Shown here: one piece after another, positions 1-5,814 of the stretch
Layout of the letters: each line of letters starts with the position of its first letter
Position numbering within the stretch: the first letter of the stretch is position 1
Assembly (NCBI GenBank): GCA_937898685.1
Contig: CALEJT010000026.1
Coordinates: 1 to 12,161, forward strand
DNA from: an uncultured Gammaproteobacteria bacterium
Lineage (GTDB): Bacteria > Pseudomonadota > Gammaproteobacteria > Pseudomonadales > Pseudohongiellaceae
DNA: 12,161 bases
Direction of reading: 5' to 3'
The notes under the pieces: model-generated
Database searches by the model: none
What the model saw: the letters and a program-made list of their open reading frames with translations, nothing else
Told to the model about the DNA's origin: nothing
Position numbers and translations under genes: made by a program

Positions 1-744
1 TGCCGCGCCCTCTCCCATCACGAAACCATCCCGCGCACGATCGAAGGGACGCGACGCGCGCGCCGGTTCGTCGTTGAACGCCGTCGACAAGGCCCGTGCG
101 GCCGCGAAGGAACCGAGGCTGACGCGATCGATGCAGGATTCTGCGCCACCGCACAGGGCGATGTCGGCTTCACCGGCGCGGATGAGACGCGCGGCATCGC
201 CGATCGCTTGCAGGCCCGCAGCACAGGCCGTCACCGGCGCGCCGAGTGGTCCCTGCAAACCGAAGCGAATCGACACCTGCCCCGCCGCCATGTTGGCGAG
301 AAAGCTCGGCACCGTGAAGGGCGACAGCCGCTTGGCGCCCCGTGTTTCCGCCACGCGTACCGCATCGGCGATGGCGCCGAAACCGCCGATGCCCGAGGCG
401 ATCACCGTGGCAGTGCGTGCCCTGGCCTCTGCATCCGCGGGGAACCAACGCGCTTGCGTCAAGGCATCCTGCGCCGCACCGAGCGCGAACTGGATGAAGC
501 GATCCATCTTCTTCTGATCCTTCGCCGGCACGACGGCGTCGACGTCGAAACCATCGGCGACGGCCATGGTGCGTACCGGCACGACGCCAGCGATCTTTGC
601 CGGCACATCCGCCACCAGCTCCGGTTCCAAGGCCACGACGCCGCTCTCTCCTGCAAGCAGACGGCGCCAGACGGCTGCAAGGTTGCAGCCAAGCGGTGTC
701 ACCAGGCCGAGGCCGGTGACGACGATACGGGTGGAAGTATTCAT
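1..744 (-). CDS. Beta-ketoacyl-ACP synthase II-like (FabF family), 3' part outside the window
   Basis: Condensing enzyme that elongates acyl-ACP with malonyl-ACP in the cytoplasm. The 248 visible residues open with RIVVTGLGLVTPLG (6-19), the usual FabF start. They include the nucleophile motif VTACAAG with Cys174, then the CGGAE loop (198-202) and RPFDRARDGFVMGEGA (232-247), all in the order expected for KAS II. The family is about 410-425 residues, so the two catalytic histidines lie outside the window. The ATG at 744 is chosen because GAGGA (752-756) lies 7 nt upstream. The gene follows the exporter gene by 57 nt on the same strand, and a pair of hairpins fills the gap. It may be a second, non-housekeeping FabF copy because no acpP, fabG or fabD is adjacent; that is inference. 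The family call is secure, the specific substrate is not. Confidence 0.93.
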   Translation of the reverse strand, partial: MNTSTRIVVTGLGLVTPLGCNLAAVWRRLLAGESGVVALEPELVADVPAKIAGVVPVRTMAVADGFDVDAVVPAKDQKKMDRFIQFALGAAQDALTQARWFPADAEARARTATVIASGIGGFGAIADAVRVAETRGAKRLSPFTVPSFLANMAAGQVSIRFGLQGPLGAPVTACAAGLQAIGDAARLIRAGEADIALCGGAESCIDRVSLGSFAAARALSTAFNDEPARASRPFDRARDGFVMGEGAA

Positions 745-782
745 GAGGTGATCCTCTGCGGTGGCTCCACGGTTGCCACCGC
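745..782 (-). promoter_or_regulatory. Tandem hairpins between exporter and ketoacyl synthase genes
   Basis: Read on the minus strand, a perfect 8-bp stem (GCGGTGGC at 758-765 pairing with GCCACCGC at 775-782, 9-nt loop) is followed immediately by a small GAGG-ATCA-CCTC hairpin (745-756). The second hairpin contains the ribosome binding site of the synthase gene and abuts its ATG. No U-tract follows the large stem, so it is not a classical intrinsic terminator. It could be an mRNA processing or stability site, and the small hairpin could limit translation initiation. The pairing is visible in the sequence; the function is inferred. Confidence 0.45.
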
Positions 783-801
783 ATAAACTGTGCCGATCGT
801 T

Positions 802-2382
802 CTAGTGTTGCGCAGTGGCAGCTGCTGGAGCAGGTGCTTGTTTGCGCAGCAGGGGCACCAGGAGTGCAGTCAGGAGGAAGGTCACCATCAGCAGCACGAA
901 GGTGTCGGAGAAGGCCATGGTCTGCGCCTCGCGTACGGTCAGCCGATACAGTCCCTGCATCGCCGCGGCCTGCGCGCTCCAGGCATCGAGGCCTTGCTGG
1001 GTGAGCAGTTGCTGCGCACTTTGCAGCAGCTCTTCCATCGGCTGCTGCCCCGGCTGCAGATGTTCACGCAGTCGCACGAAGTGCAGGTTGCCGCGATCGT
1101 TGAGCAAGGTGCCGCACAGCGCGATGCCGATGGCACCACCGAGATTGCGCATCAGGTTGAAGAGCCCCGACGCCAACTTGAGTCGTTCCGGCGCAAGACC
1201 ACCGAGCGTGAGCGTCACCGCCGGCGCCACCGCGAACTGTTGCGCCGCACCACGGAAGATCTGCGGCAAGAGCAGTTGGTCTGCACCCCAATCGTGGGTG
1301 ATCGGCGAGAAGAACCACATCGAGACGCCGAACGCGGCGATGCCCACCATCATCAACCAACGCAGATCGACGCGGTTGGCGCAGAAGGCGTAGAGCGGAA
1401 TGGAGAGGAGTTGTGCTACGCCCGTGGCGAGCACGGCAAGTCCGATGTCGAGCGCGCTGTAGCCGCGCACGGTGCCGAGAAAAAGCGGGGTGAGATAGAT
1501 CGTCGCGAAGATGCCGATGCCCACCACGAAGGAGAACAGGCAGCCGAGCGCGAAGTTGCGATCCTTCAGCGCGCGCAGATCCACCAAGGGTTGCGGGTGT
1601 TTGAGCGTACGCAGCACGAAGGCGATGCCGGCGAATGCAGCGATCCCGGCCGTGGTACGGATCATGTCGTCGGAGAACCAATCCCAACGCGGACCTTCTT
1701 CCAAGGTGTATTCCAGGCAACCGAGAAAGATGGCCATCAACACCATGCCGAGATAGTCGGCGCCGCGCAGCAGTTTCAGGTTCGGCCGATCCACCTTCAC
1801 CAGCAGCGGCACCACGATCGCGATGAAGAGGCCCGGCACCACGTTGACGAAGAACAGCCAGTGCCAGGAATAGTGATCCGTGATCCATCCGCCGATGGTC
1901 GGGCCCAAGGTCGGCGCCAGTGACGCCAGACCACCGACCAGCGCGGCAGCCACCACGCGCTGCTTGCCGACGAAGAAGGCGAAGGCGGTGGTGAACACCA
2001 TCGGAATCATCGAACCGCCCAGAAAGCCCTGCAGCGCGCGGAAGGCGATCATGCTCTCGATGTTCCAGGCCCAGCCGCACAGGATGCTCGCCACGGTGAA
2101 ACCCGCGGCGGAGGCGGCGAAGAGCCAGCGTGTGGAAAAGACCTGCGCCAACCAACCCGAGAGCGGAATCACCACGATTTCCGCGATCAGGTAACTCGTC
2201 TGCACCCACACGAGTTCATCGTGGCCGGCGGAAAGGCCACCACCGATGTCGAGCAGCGAAGCCGACACGATCTGGATGTCCAACAGCGCAATGAACATCC
2301 CCAGGCACATGCTGGCGAAGGAAAAGGCGCGCGTGGACAGCGGCAACAGGTGCGGGGGCTGCGGAGCGGCGGCGGTGTCCAT
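802..2382 (-). CDS. emrB: DHA2-family MFS multidrug exporter (EmrB/QacA type)
   Basis: Inner-membrane proton-driven drug exporter of 526 residues, the usual size for the 14-helix DHA2 subfamily. The first helix carries LLDIQIVSASL (33-43), the DHA2 motif D region, where LD.TIV is typical. The antiporter motif C region is seen as APTLGPTIGGWITD, and GFLGGSMIPM matches the helix 4 region. Many further hydrophobic segments follow, and the C-terminus is short, hydrophilic and alanine-rich. The start at 2382 lies one base after the adaptor stop (TGA-G-ATG), so translation is probably coupled. Together with the EmrA-like adaptor it should form a tripartite pump with an outer-membrane TolC-type channel; no such channel gene is in the window. 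The symbol denotes the family, and substrates cannot be read from the sequence. Confidence 0.93.
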   Translation of the reverse strand: MDTAAAPQPPHLLPLSTRAFSFASMCLGMFIALLDIQIVSASLLDIGGGLSAGHDELVWVQTSYLIAEIVVIPLSGWLAQVFSTRWLFAASAAGFTVASILCGWAWNIESMIAFRALQGFLGGSMIPMVFTTAFAFFVGKQRVVAAALVGGLASLAPTLGPTIGGWITDHYSWHWLFFVNVVPGLFIAIVVPLLVKVDRPNLKLLRGADYLGMVLMAIFLGCLEYTLEEGPRWDWFSDDMIRTTAGIAAFAGIAFVLRTLKHPQPLVDLRALKDRNFALGCLFSFVVGIGIFATIYLTPLFLGTVRGYSALDIGLAVLATGVAQLLSIPLYAFCANRVDLRWLMMVGIAAFGVSMWFFSPITHDWGADQLLLPQIFRGAAQQFAVAPAVTLTLGGLAPERLKLASGLFNLMRNLGGAIGIALCGTLLNDRGNLHFVRLREHLQPGQQPMEELLQSAQQLLTQQGLDAWSAQAAAMQGLYRLTVREAQTMAFSDTFVLLMVTFLLTALLVPLLRKQAPAPAAATAQH

Positions 2383-2383
2383 C

Positions 2384-3472
2384 TCAGCGTCTCGTATCTA
2401 CCGTGGCAACGACGGAAAGCCCCGGGCGTAGCAGCGCGCTCAATGCATCATCGGCGTCGAGCTGAATGCGGACGGGCACGCGCTGCACGATCTTGGTGAA
2501 GTTGCCGGTGGCGTTTTCCGTGGGCAGCACGCTGAACTGCGAACCCGTGGCCGGCGCCAGGCTGGCAACGCGACCCTTGAAGATGTGTCCGGGCAGAATG
2601 TCGGCCTCGATCTCTGCCGGCTGTCCCGGCCGCATGTCCGCAAGTTGGTTCTCCTTGAAGTTGGCATCCACCCACAGCCCTTCGGCGGGCACCACCACCA
2701 GGAGGAGCGCCCCTGCGGCGGCATAGGCACCTTCACGCACACGGCGATTGCCGATCACGCCATCGCGCGGCGCCCTGATTTCCGTGAACGAAAGGTCCAA
2801 TAAGGCACGTTCGTGGGCAGCCTGCGCCTGCAGTAGTGCGGCCCGCGCCTGTTCCATCTGCGTTTCGATCACGGCGATCTGCTTGCGCGCCGCGTCGAGT
2901 TCGGCCACGGCCGCACGTTCGGCGGCGATGGCTTGCTTGTGGACGGTATCGGCTCGTTGCCAGCTTTGGATGGACACCGCGGAAGTGCTGGAGAGCGAGC
3001 GATAACGTTCGGCATCGTCGCGCGCACGTATCGTTTCGGCTTGTGCCGAAACCACCGCCGCTTCGGCTTTCGCGATCACGGCATGCTGTAGTTCGAGCAT
3101 GGCCTTGAGGTTGTGCAGCAAGGCCTTCTGCGCCGCGACGAGACCTTCGGCTTCATGGACCGCGGCTTGGTATTCGCGATCGTCCAGTTTGACGAGCAGA
3201 TCACCCGCCTTCACCGCCTGGTTGTCTTCCACCAGGAGTGCCGCGACATAGCCGGGCACCTTGGCGCTGAGTGCTGTGAGCTCACCGCCTACGTAGGCGT
3301 CGTCCGTGTGTTCGAGAAAACGCCCCGCCACCCACCAGTGCTGGCCATAGGCCATCGACGCGACGAGTGCGGCGATGCCGAGCACGCTGCGAATCAGTTT
3401 CCTGCCTTTGGAGGACTTCGTGCCCTGCTCCGCCAGCGGCAGCGTATCTGGCGTTTGTGTTGCGCTGTTCAT
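2384..3472 (-). CDS. emrA: HlyD/EmrA-family membrane fusion (periplasmic adaptor) protein
   Basis: Periplasmic adaptor of 362 residues that links the DHA2 exporter to an outer-membrane channel. A cytoplasmic N-terminus precedes one membrane helix (about 26-44). The first half of the lipoyl-like domain follows (HTDDAYVGGELTALSAKVPG), then a long alanine/glutamate-rich coiled coil. The second half (LSFTEIRAPRDGVIGNRRV) and the beta-barrel come next, with the EmrA signature NATGNFTKIVQRVPVRI near the C-terminus. The frame stays open upstream to 3982, but that stretch lies inside the regulator gene and has no adaptor homology. The start at 3472 is chosen because its ATG overlaps the regulator stop (ATGA), which suggests translational coupling. 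The symbol denotes the family, not proven orthology. Confidence 0.93.
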   Translation of the reverse strand: MNSATQTPDTLPLAEQGTKSSKGRKLIRSVLGIAALVASMAYGQHWWVAGRFLEHTDDAYVGGELTALSAKVPGYVAALLVEDNQAVKAGDLLVKLDDREYQAAVHEAEGLVAAQKALLHNLKAMLELQHAVIAKAEAAVVSAQAETIRARDDAERYRSLSSTSAVSIQSWQRADTVHKQAIAAERAAVAELDAARKQIAVIETQMEQARAALLQAQAAHERALLDLSFTEIRAPRDGVIGNRRVREGAYAAAGALLLVVVPAEGLWVDANFKENQLADMRPGQPAEIEADILPGHIFKGRVASLAPATGSQFSVLPTENATGNFTKIVQRVPVRIQLDADDALSALLRPGLSVVATVDTRR

Positions 3473-4020
3473 TTGCTTTTCCCTCGCTTTGGCTTCGCCT
3501 GCAGCTGTTCGGTACCGCCTTCGTGCTTGGCGGCGAGATAGGCGAAGCGTTGTTTGACCGATGCATCTGCCGCCGGGCCCGGCGCCATCGTGTATTCCTC
3601 GGCATTGAGAGGACGGCCGGTATCGAGATCCATGAGCCCGACACGTACCGGTCGTCCCGTGGCACGTTCGACGAGCTGCACCATGCGGCCCTCGGGAAAG
3701 AAATGGCGATTGCCCCAGTCGACGAAGGCCTGCATCACCGTGCGGAAGGACCAGCCGAGCTCCGTCAGGTGATACTCGTAGCGCGGCGGTTTTTCGCTGT
3801 ACTGACGCTTTTCCAGCATGCCGGCCTCGACCAGATCGTTGAGGCGGCGCGTGAGGATGTTGGGCGCGATGCCGAGACTCTTGGCGAACTCGTCGAAGCG
3901 GGTGAGGCCGGTCATGGCGTCGCGCAGGATCAAGATGCTCCACCACTCCCCTACCCGATCCAGACTGCGCGCCACGGGGCAAGGCATGGAGCCGAGGTTC
4001 GTATGCTTCTTCGTCTTCAT
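3469..4020 (-). CDS. HxlR-family winged-helix transcriptional regulator
   Basis: DNA-binding regulator of 183 residues. MPCPVARSLDRVGEWWSILI (12-31) is the hallmark HxlR N-terminus, and TRFDEFAKSLGIAPNILTRR with the following LVEAGMLEK forms the winged helix. Known HxlR proteins bind as dimers, and some (HypR, YodB of Bacillus) sense electrophiles or oxidants through an N-terminal cysteine. Here Cys14 is the only cysteine in the protein and occupies that position. Most members are about 110-130 residues; this one carries about 60 extra C-terminal residues ending in a lysine-rich tail. It is the first gene of the efflux operon and overlaps emrA by 4 nt, which argues that it controls the pump. 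The start at 4020 has a weak AGGT 7 nt upstream; Met12 is a possible alternative. Confidence 0.92.
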   Translation of the reverse strand: MKTKKHTNLGSMPCPVARSLDRVGEWWSILILRDAMTGLTRFDEFAKSLGIAPNILTRRLNDLVEAGMLEKRQYSEKPPRYEYHLTELGWSFRTVMQAFVDWGNRHFFPEGRMVQLVERATGRPVRVGLMDLDTGRPLNAEEYTMAPGPAADASVKQRFAYLAAKHEGGTEQLQAKPKRGKSK

Positions 4021-4030
4021 CGCAGATACC

Positions 4031-4067
4031 TAACTTTCAAAACGATAGTTACTCTAGACCTATAACT
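4031..4067. promoter_or_regulatory. Putative HxlR operator: three TAACT half-sites 16 bp apart
   Basis: TAACT occurs at 4031-4035 and 4063-4067, with its inverse AGTTA at 4047-4051, so the half-site starts are exactly 16 bp apart. The two TAACT copies extend to an identical 9-mer, TAACTTTCA (4031-4039 and 4063-4071). The central half-site overlaps the predicted -10, the upstream one sits in the spacer and the third abuts the weak ribosome binding site. This is the expected layout for autorepression by the adjacent regulator. The repeats are seen directly; the binding protein is inferred. Confidence 0.5.
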
Positions 4068-4079
4068 TTCATTTTGCAA
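4051..4079 (-). promoter_or_regulatory. Predicted sigma70 promoter of the HxlR/efflux operon
   Basis: On the minus strand TTGCAA (4079-4074), a 17-nt spacer and TAGAGT (4056-4051) give 4/6 matches at both hexamers. Transcription would start near 4044, about 24 nt before the regulator ATG. The spacing is ideal, and the surrounding 60 nt are clearly AT-richer than the genes. Confidence 0.5.
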
Positions 4080-4167
4080 GTAGCTTTGAGTGCGGATGCG
4101 CGCAAGCCCGCAACGTGACTGCGTGTCCACGGACGGATTGATTGGCGAGGGGAGTTACAGCGGGGAT

Positions 4168-4190
4168 GCGGCAGCCCAGCGAGCTGCCGC
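4168..4190 (-). terminator. GC-rich hairpin after the cytochrome gene, no U-tract
   Basis: An 8-bp perfect stem, GCGGCAGC (4168-4175) with GCTGCCGC (4183-4190), and a 7-nt loop lie 9 nt beyond the cytochrome stop codon. No T-run follows on the minus strand, so this is at best a weak terminator or a 3'-end stabilising structure. It separates the cytochrome transcript from the regulator promoter. Confidence 0.35.
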
Positions 4191-4199
4191 GGGAAGTGC

Positions 4200-4787
4200 T
4201 CAGGGCTCGGCGAATTCGGGGCGATACCAATACTGCGAATGACAGGCCTCGCAGGCGGCATCGAGTTGCGCGCCGTATTCGATGTAGGCGTCGACGTCAC
4301 GCTTTTCGATGGCATCGAGGATCTGCAGCGCCGAGGCCTGCAGACCCTGCGCGAAACCATCCCAGGCCACACGATCTTCATCGAGTTTGGCCTGCACCTC
4401 GTCCGGCAGGTATTCGTAGTCGGGGAATTCGGTGGTGGAACCGGGCGGGGCCACACGGCGACCGGGGATCATCAGCGCGTTGGCACCTTCGATGATGGAC
4501 ACGGCCTCGTAGCGCAGCGCGGCCCATTCCTCGTCGGTTTCCGGGCGATAGTCGTGCTCGCCTTCTTCATCCACTTCGAAGCGAACGGCGTTCCATAACT
4601 CATCCGCGCTCGGATCGATCAGACTGTTCATCACGTCGCGGATCGTGGCGGTGGTGTTGAACTTGCTGAAATCAGCGACGGGAGCCGGCGCGGCACTGGT
4701 GGGCGCCGGAGCGGGAGCGGCGTTCTGTTCGGCGGGCGCGCAGGCCGCAAGCAACAGCACGGGCATGAGATGGGCAAATTTTTTCAT
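4200..4787 (-). CDS. Cytochrome c'-like (class II) c-type cytochrome lipoprotein
   Basis: Predicted lipid-anchored periplasmic haem protein of 195 residues. A short signal peptide ends in the lipobox LAAC (13-16), so Cys16 would be lipidated. An alanine/proline linker follows (about 17-38). The single haem-binding motif CEACH lies at 179-183 near the C-terminus, with a helical, charged body before it, as in cytochrome c'/c-556 four-helix bundles. His183 is the proximal ligand, and Met53 in IRDVMNSLIDP is a candidate sixth ligand by analogy with c-556. An electron-transfer or gas-binding role is possible, but no partner oxidase or reductase is nearby. The start at 4787 is fixed by AGGAAAGG (4793-4800) and by the promoter just upstream. 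The gene appears monocistronic. Confidence 0.85.
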   Translation of the reverse strand: MKKFAHLMPVLLLAACAPAEQNAAPAPAPTSAAPAPVADFSKFNTTATIRDVMNSLIDPSADELWNAVRFEVDEEGEHDYRPETDEEWAALRYEAVSIIEGANALMIPGRRVAPPGSTTEFPDYEYLPDEVQAKLDEDRVAWDGFAQGLQASALQILDAIEKRDVDAYIEYGAQLDAACEACHSQYWYRPEFAEP

Positions 4788-4817
4788 GACAGCCTTTCCT
4801 TGCTTGGAAGTGGCCCG

Positions 4818-4845
4818 ATTATACGGCACCACCTGCGGCTGTCAC
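4818..4845 (-). promoter_or_regulatory. Strong predicted sigma70 promoter of the cytochrome gene
   Basis: GTGACA (4845-4840, 5/6 to TTGACA), a 16-nt spacer and a perfect TATAAT (4823-4818) precede the cytochrome ATG at 4787. Transcription would start near 4811, leaving a leader of about 24 nt that includes the AGGAAAGG ribosome binding site. This also rules out in-frame starts farther upstream. Confidence 0.7.
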
Positions 4846-4876
4846 GGCGCGGGCCGCCTCAGTCCCTAGCGCCAGC

Positions 4877-4914
4877 AAAAAAAAAGGGACCGGCCGGTGC
4901 GAAGGCGCGGTCCC
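4877..4914 (-). terminator. Rho-independent terminator of the secreted-protein gene
   Basis: On the minus strand GGGACCG (4914-4908) pairs with CGGTCCC (4892-4886). An inner GCC/GGC extension follows after a one-base bulge, and nine consecutive T (4885-4877) come after the stem. It lies 36 nt past the stop codon at 4951 and just before the cytochrome promoter, so it insulates the two genes. Confidence 0.9.
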
Positions 4915-4950
4915 TGCAGAGGGGATCGTTGAGACCAATCCAAGGACACG

Positions 4951-5472
4951 TCAGGGAAGAGTAAAGGTGTCGGTAACTCCGTTTACCTCCACCGTGTAGT
5001 TGCCCGCTGGCAATTGGGCAACGTCGAGCGGAAGCGAAAGATCGAAGGGCGAGTTCGGCAATAGCGAGGCACACACCGCGCCGGGTTCCATCACCGTTTC
5101 CGCCACCACCACATGGAAGGTGTTGCCGACACGAGTCTGCGCCGGCTCTTCCAGCGCCACACAGGCCACCGACGTGATGCCCTTGATGTGAACACTGGCC
5201 TGAATCTCGGTGTCGAGACCCGCGGCGGCAATCAGTACGGCCTCGACCTTTTGGATTTCCACGAGAGGGCGCGGCTCGGCCGCAGCGACTTTCAGCGTGC
5301 CATCGGCTTCACGTCGCAGCTGGACGTCGCGGTAGTAGTGATTGCCATCGGGGCCGAGCGTTGCGACCGCATCGAGATGCAAGGTTCCGTCCTGGAACAC
5401 CGGCACCGCGGCTTGTGCAATCGAACCCAGCACCAGCGTCAATCCCAACCAAGGCAGCACTTTCATAGGCAT
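4951..5472 (-). CDS. Secreted protein of unknown function
   Basis: Not recognised as a named family. The 173-residue product has a signal peptide (hydrophobic core about 5-18, likely cleavage after AQA near 19-21), so it is probably periplasmic. The mature part is predicted to be rich in beta-strands. Its C-terminus, LPAGNYTVEVNGVTDTF, resembles the closing strands of small extracellular beta-sandwich domains. Two cysteines (104 and 134) flank the region between strands and could form a disulfide. The start at 5472 is preferred over Met3 because GGAG (5482-5479) is 6 nt away from it and 12 nt from Met3. The gene stands alone, with a terminator downstream and a palindrome-rich leader upstream. 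No convincing promoter hexamer pair was found. Confidence 0.8.
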   Translation of the reverse strand: MPMKVLPWLGLTLVLGSIAQAAVPVFQDGTLHLDAVATLGPDGNHYYRDVQLRREADGTLKVAAAEPRPLVEIQKVEAVLIAAAGLDTEIQASVHIKGITSVACVALEEPAQTRVGNTFHVVVAETVMEPGAVCASLLPNSPFDLSLPLDVAQLPAGNYTVEVNGVTDTFTLP

Positions 5473-5497
5473 AGGGGACTCCGATAATCGACCCCGA

Positions 5498-5532
5498 AGC
5501 GTTCTAGGCTCGTCCCTGTATCCAGGAACGCT
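5498..5532 (-). promoter_or_regulatory. Inverted repeat in the leader of the secreted-protein gene
   Basis: AGCGTTC (5498-5504) and GAACGCT (5526-5532) are perfect inverse copies, with a smaller CCTG/CAGG palindrome (5515-5526) beside the right arm. If transcribed, they form a hairpin about 15 nt before the ribosome binding site; if not, they could be a protein-binding site. Function is unknown. Confidence 0.3.
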
Positions 5533-5619
5533 CCGGACGCCCGCATCTTGCCGCGACGTTCGGAGCGAGGCTGTTTTGGGAGTGTATGAACAGTGTTAAC
5601 AAACTGTACGGATGCGATT

Positions 5620-5728
5620 CATTGGTGGGGCGAAGGCAGGCATTTGCGGCGCAGCGCGCTCAGCGCAGCCACGCCCAACACGGGATAGCAGGTGCAGCAG
5701 CAGTGCAGTGTTGGACATCGCCGGCTGG
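5620..5728 (-). pseudogene. Possible remnant of a C-terminal membrane-anchor/sorting tail
   Basis: On the minus strand one frame reads PAMSNTALLL (about 5722-5693). Another frame, shortly downstream, reads PVLGVAALSALRRK and ends at a TGA near 5620. A short P-x-x-S motif, a hydrophobic stretch and a terminal RRK cluster are the layout of IPTL/PEP-CTERM-type sorting tails. The pieces are in different frames and nothing upstream encodes a protein body, because a palindromic repeat abuts it. This would fit a frameshifted, truncated 3' end of a lost gene, but the segment is short enough for chance. I treat it as speculative. Confidence 0.2.
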
Positions 5729-5753
5729 GCTTCGCCTCACGGCGCAGCCCAAC
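5724..5753. repeat. REP-like palindrome (GTTGGGCT family), copy 1
   Basis: Arms at 5724-5736 and 5741-5753 pair over 13 bp with two imperfect positions around a TCAC loop. The outer sequence GTTGGGCT/AGCCCAAC is shared with the cluster at 7841-7938. Such short dispersed intergenic palindromes are common in GC-rich gammaproteobacteria. This copy lies 62 nt downstream of the permease stop. Confidence 0.65.
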
Positions 5754-5814
5754 TTAAGACGCCCCCGAAACGGCGTCGTCCGAGGAAGGAATATGGAGGC
5801 ACGAAACGGCGGGG

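Larger units (their letters stand above)
5473..5814. other. Gene-poor intergenic stretch (342 nt)
   Basis: No credible complete gene is seen on either strand between the permease stop and the secreted-protein start. The stretch holds a leader inverted repeat (5498-5532), a small palindromic site ACAGT-N8-ACTGT around GTTAAC (5590-5607), a possible decayed gene tail (5620-5728) and a GTTGGGCT-type palindromic repeat (5724-5753). Short open frames here lack ribosome binding sites and recognisable protein character. Confidence 0.6.

Noticed and set aside
790..1923. Long plus-strand open frame (377 codons) opposite the exporter gene
   Set aside because: Its Arg/His/Glu-rich translation has no recognisable domain, and the minus strand encodes an unmistakable 14-helix exporter over the same bases.
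3473..3982. Upstream extension of the emrA frame to 3982
   Set aside because: The extension lies inside the HxlR gene, its translation is low-complexity Arg/His/Gly sequence, and the ATGA overlap at 3472 gives a natural coupled start.
5590..5607. ACAGT-N8-ACTGT palindrome around GTTAAC
   Set aside because: It is short, with no associated promoter I could identify; it is noted within the gene-poor stretch but not called as an operator.
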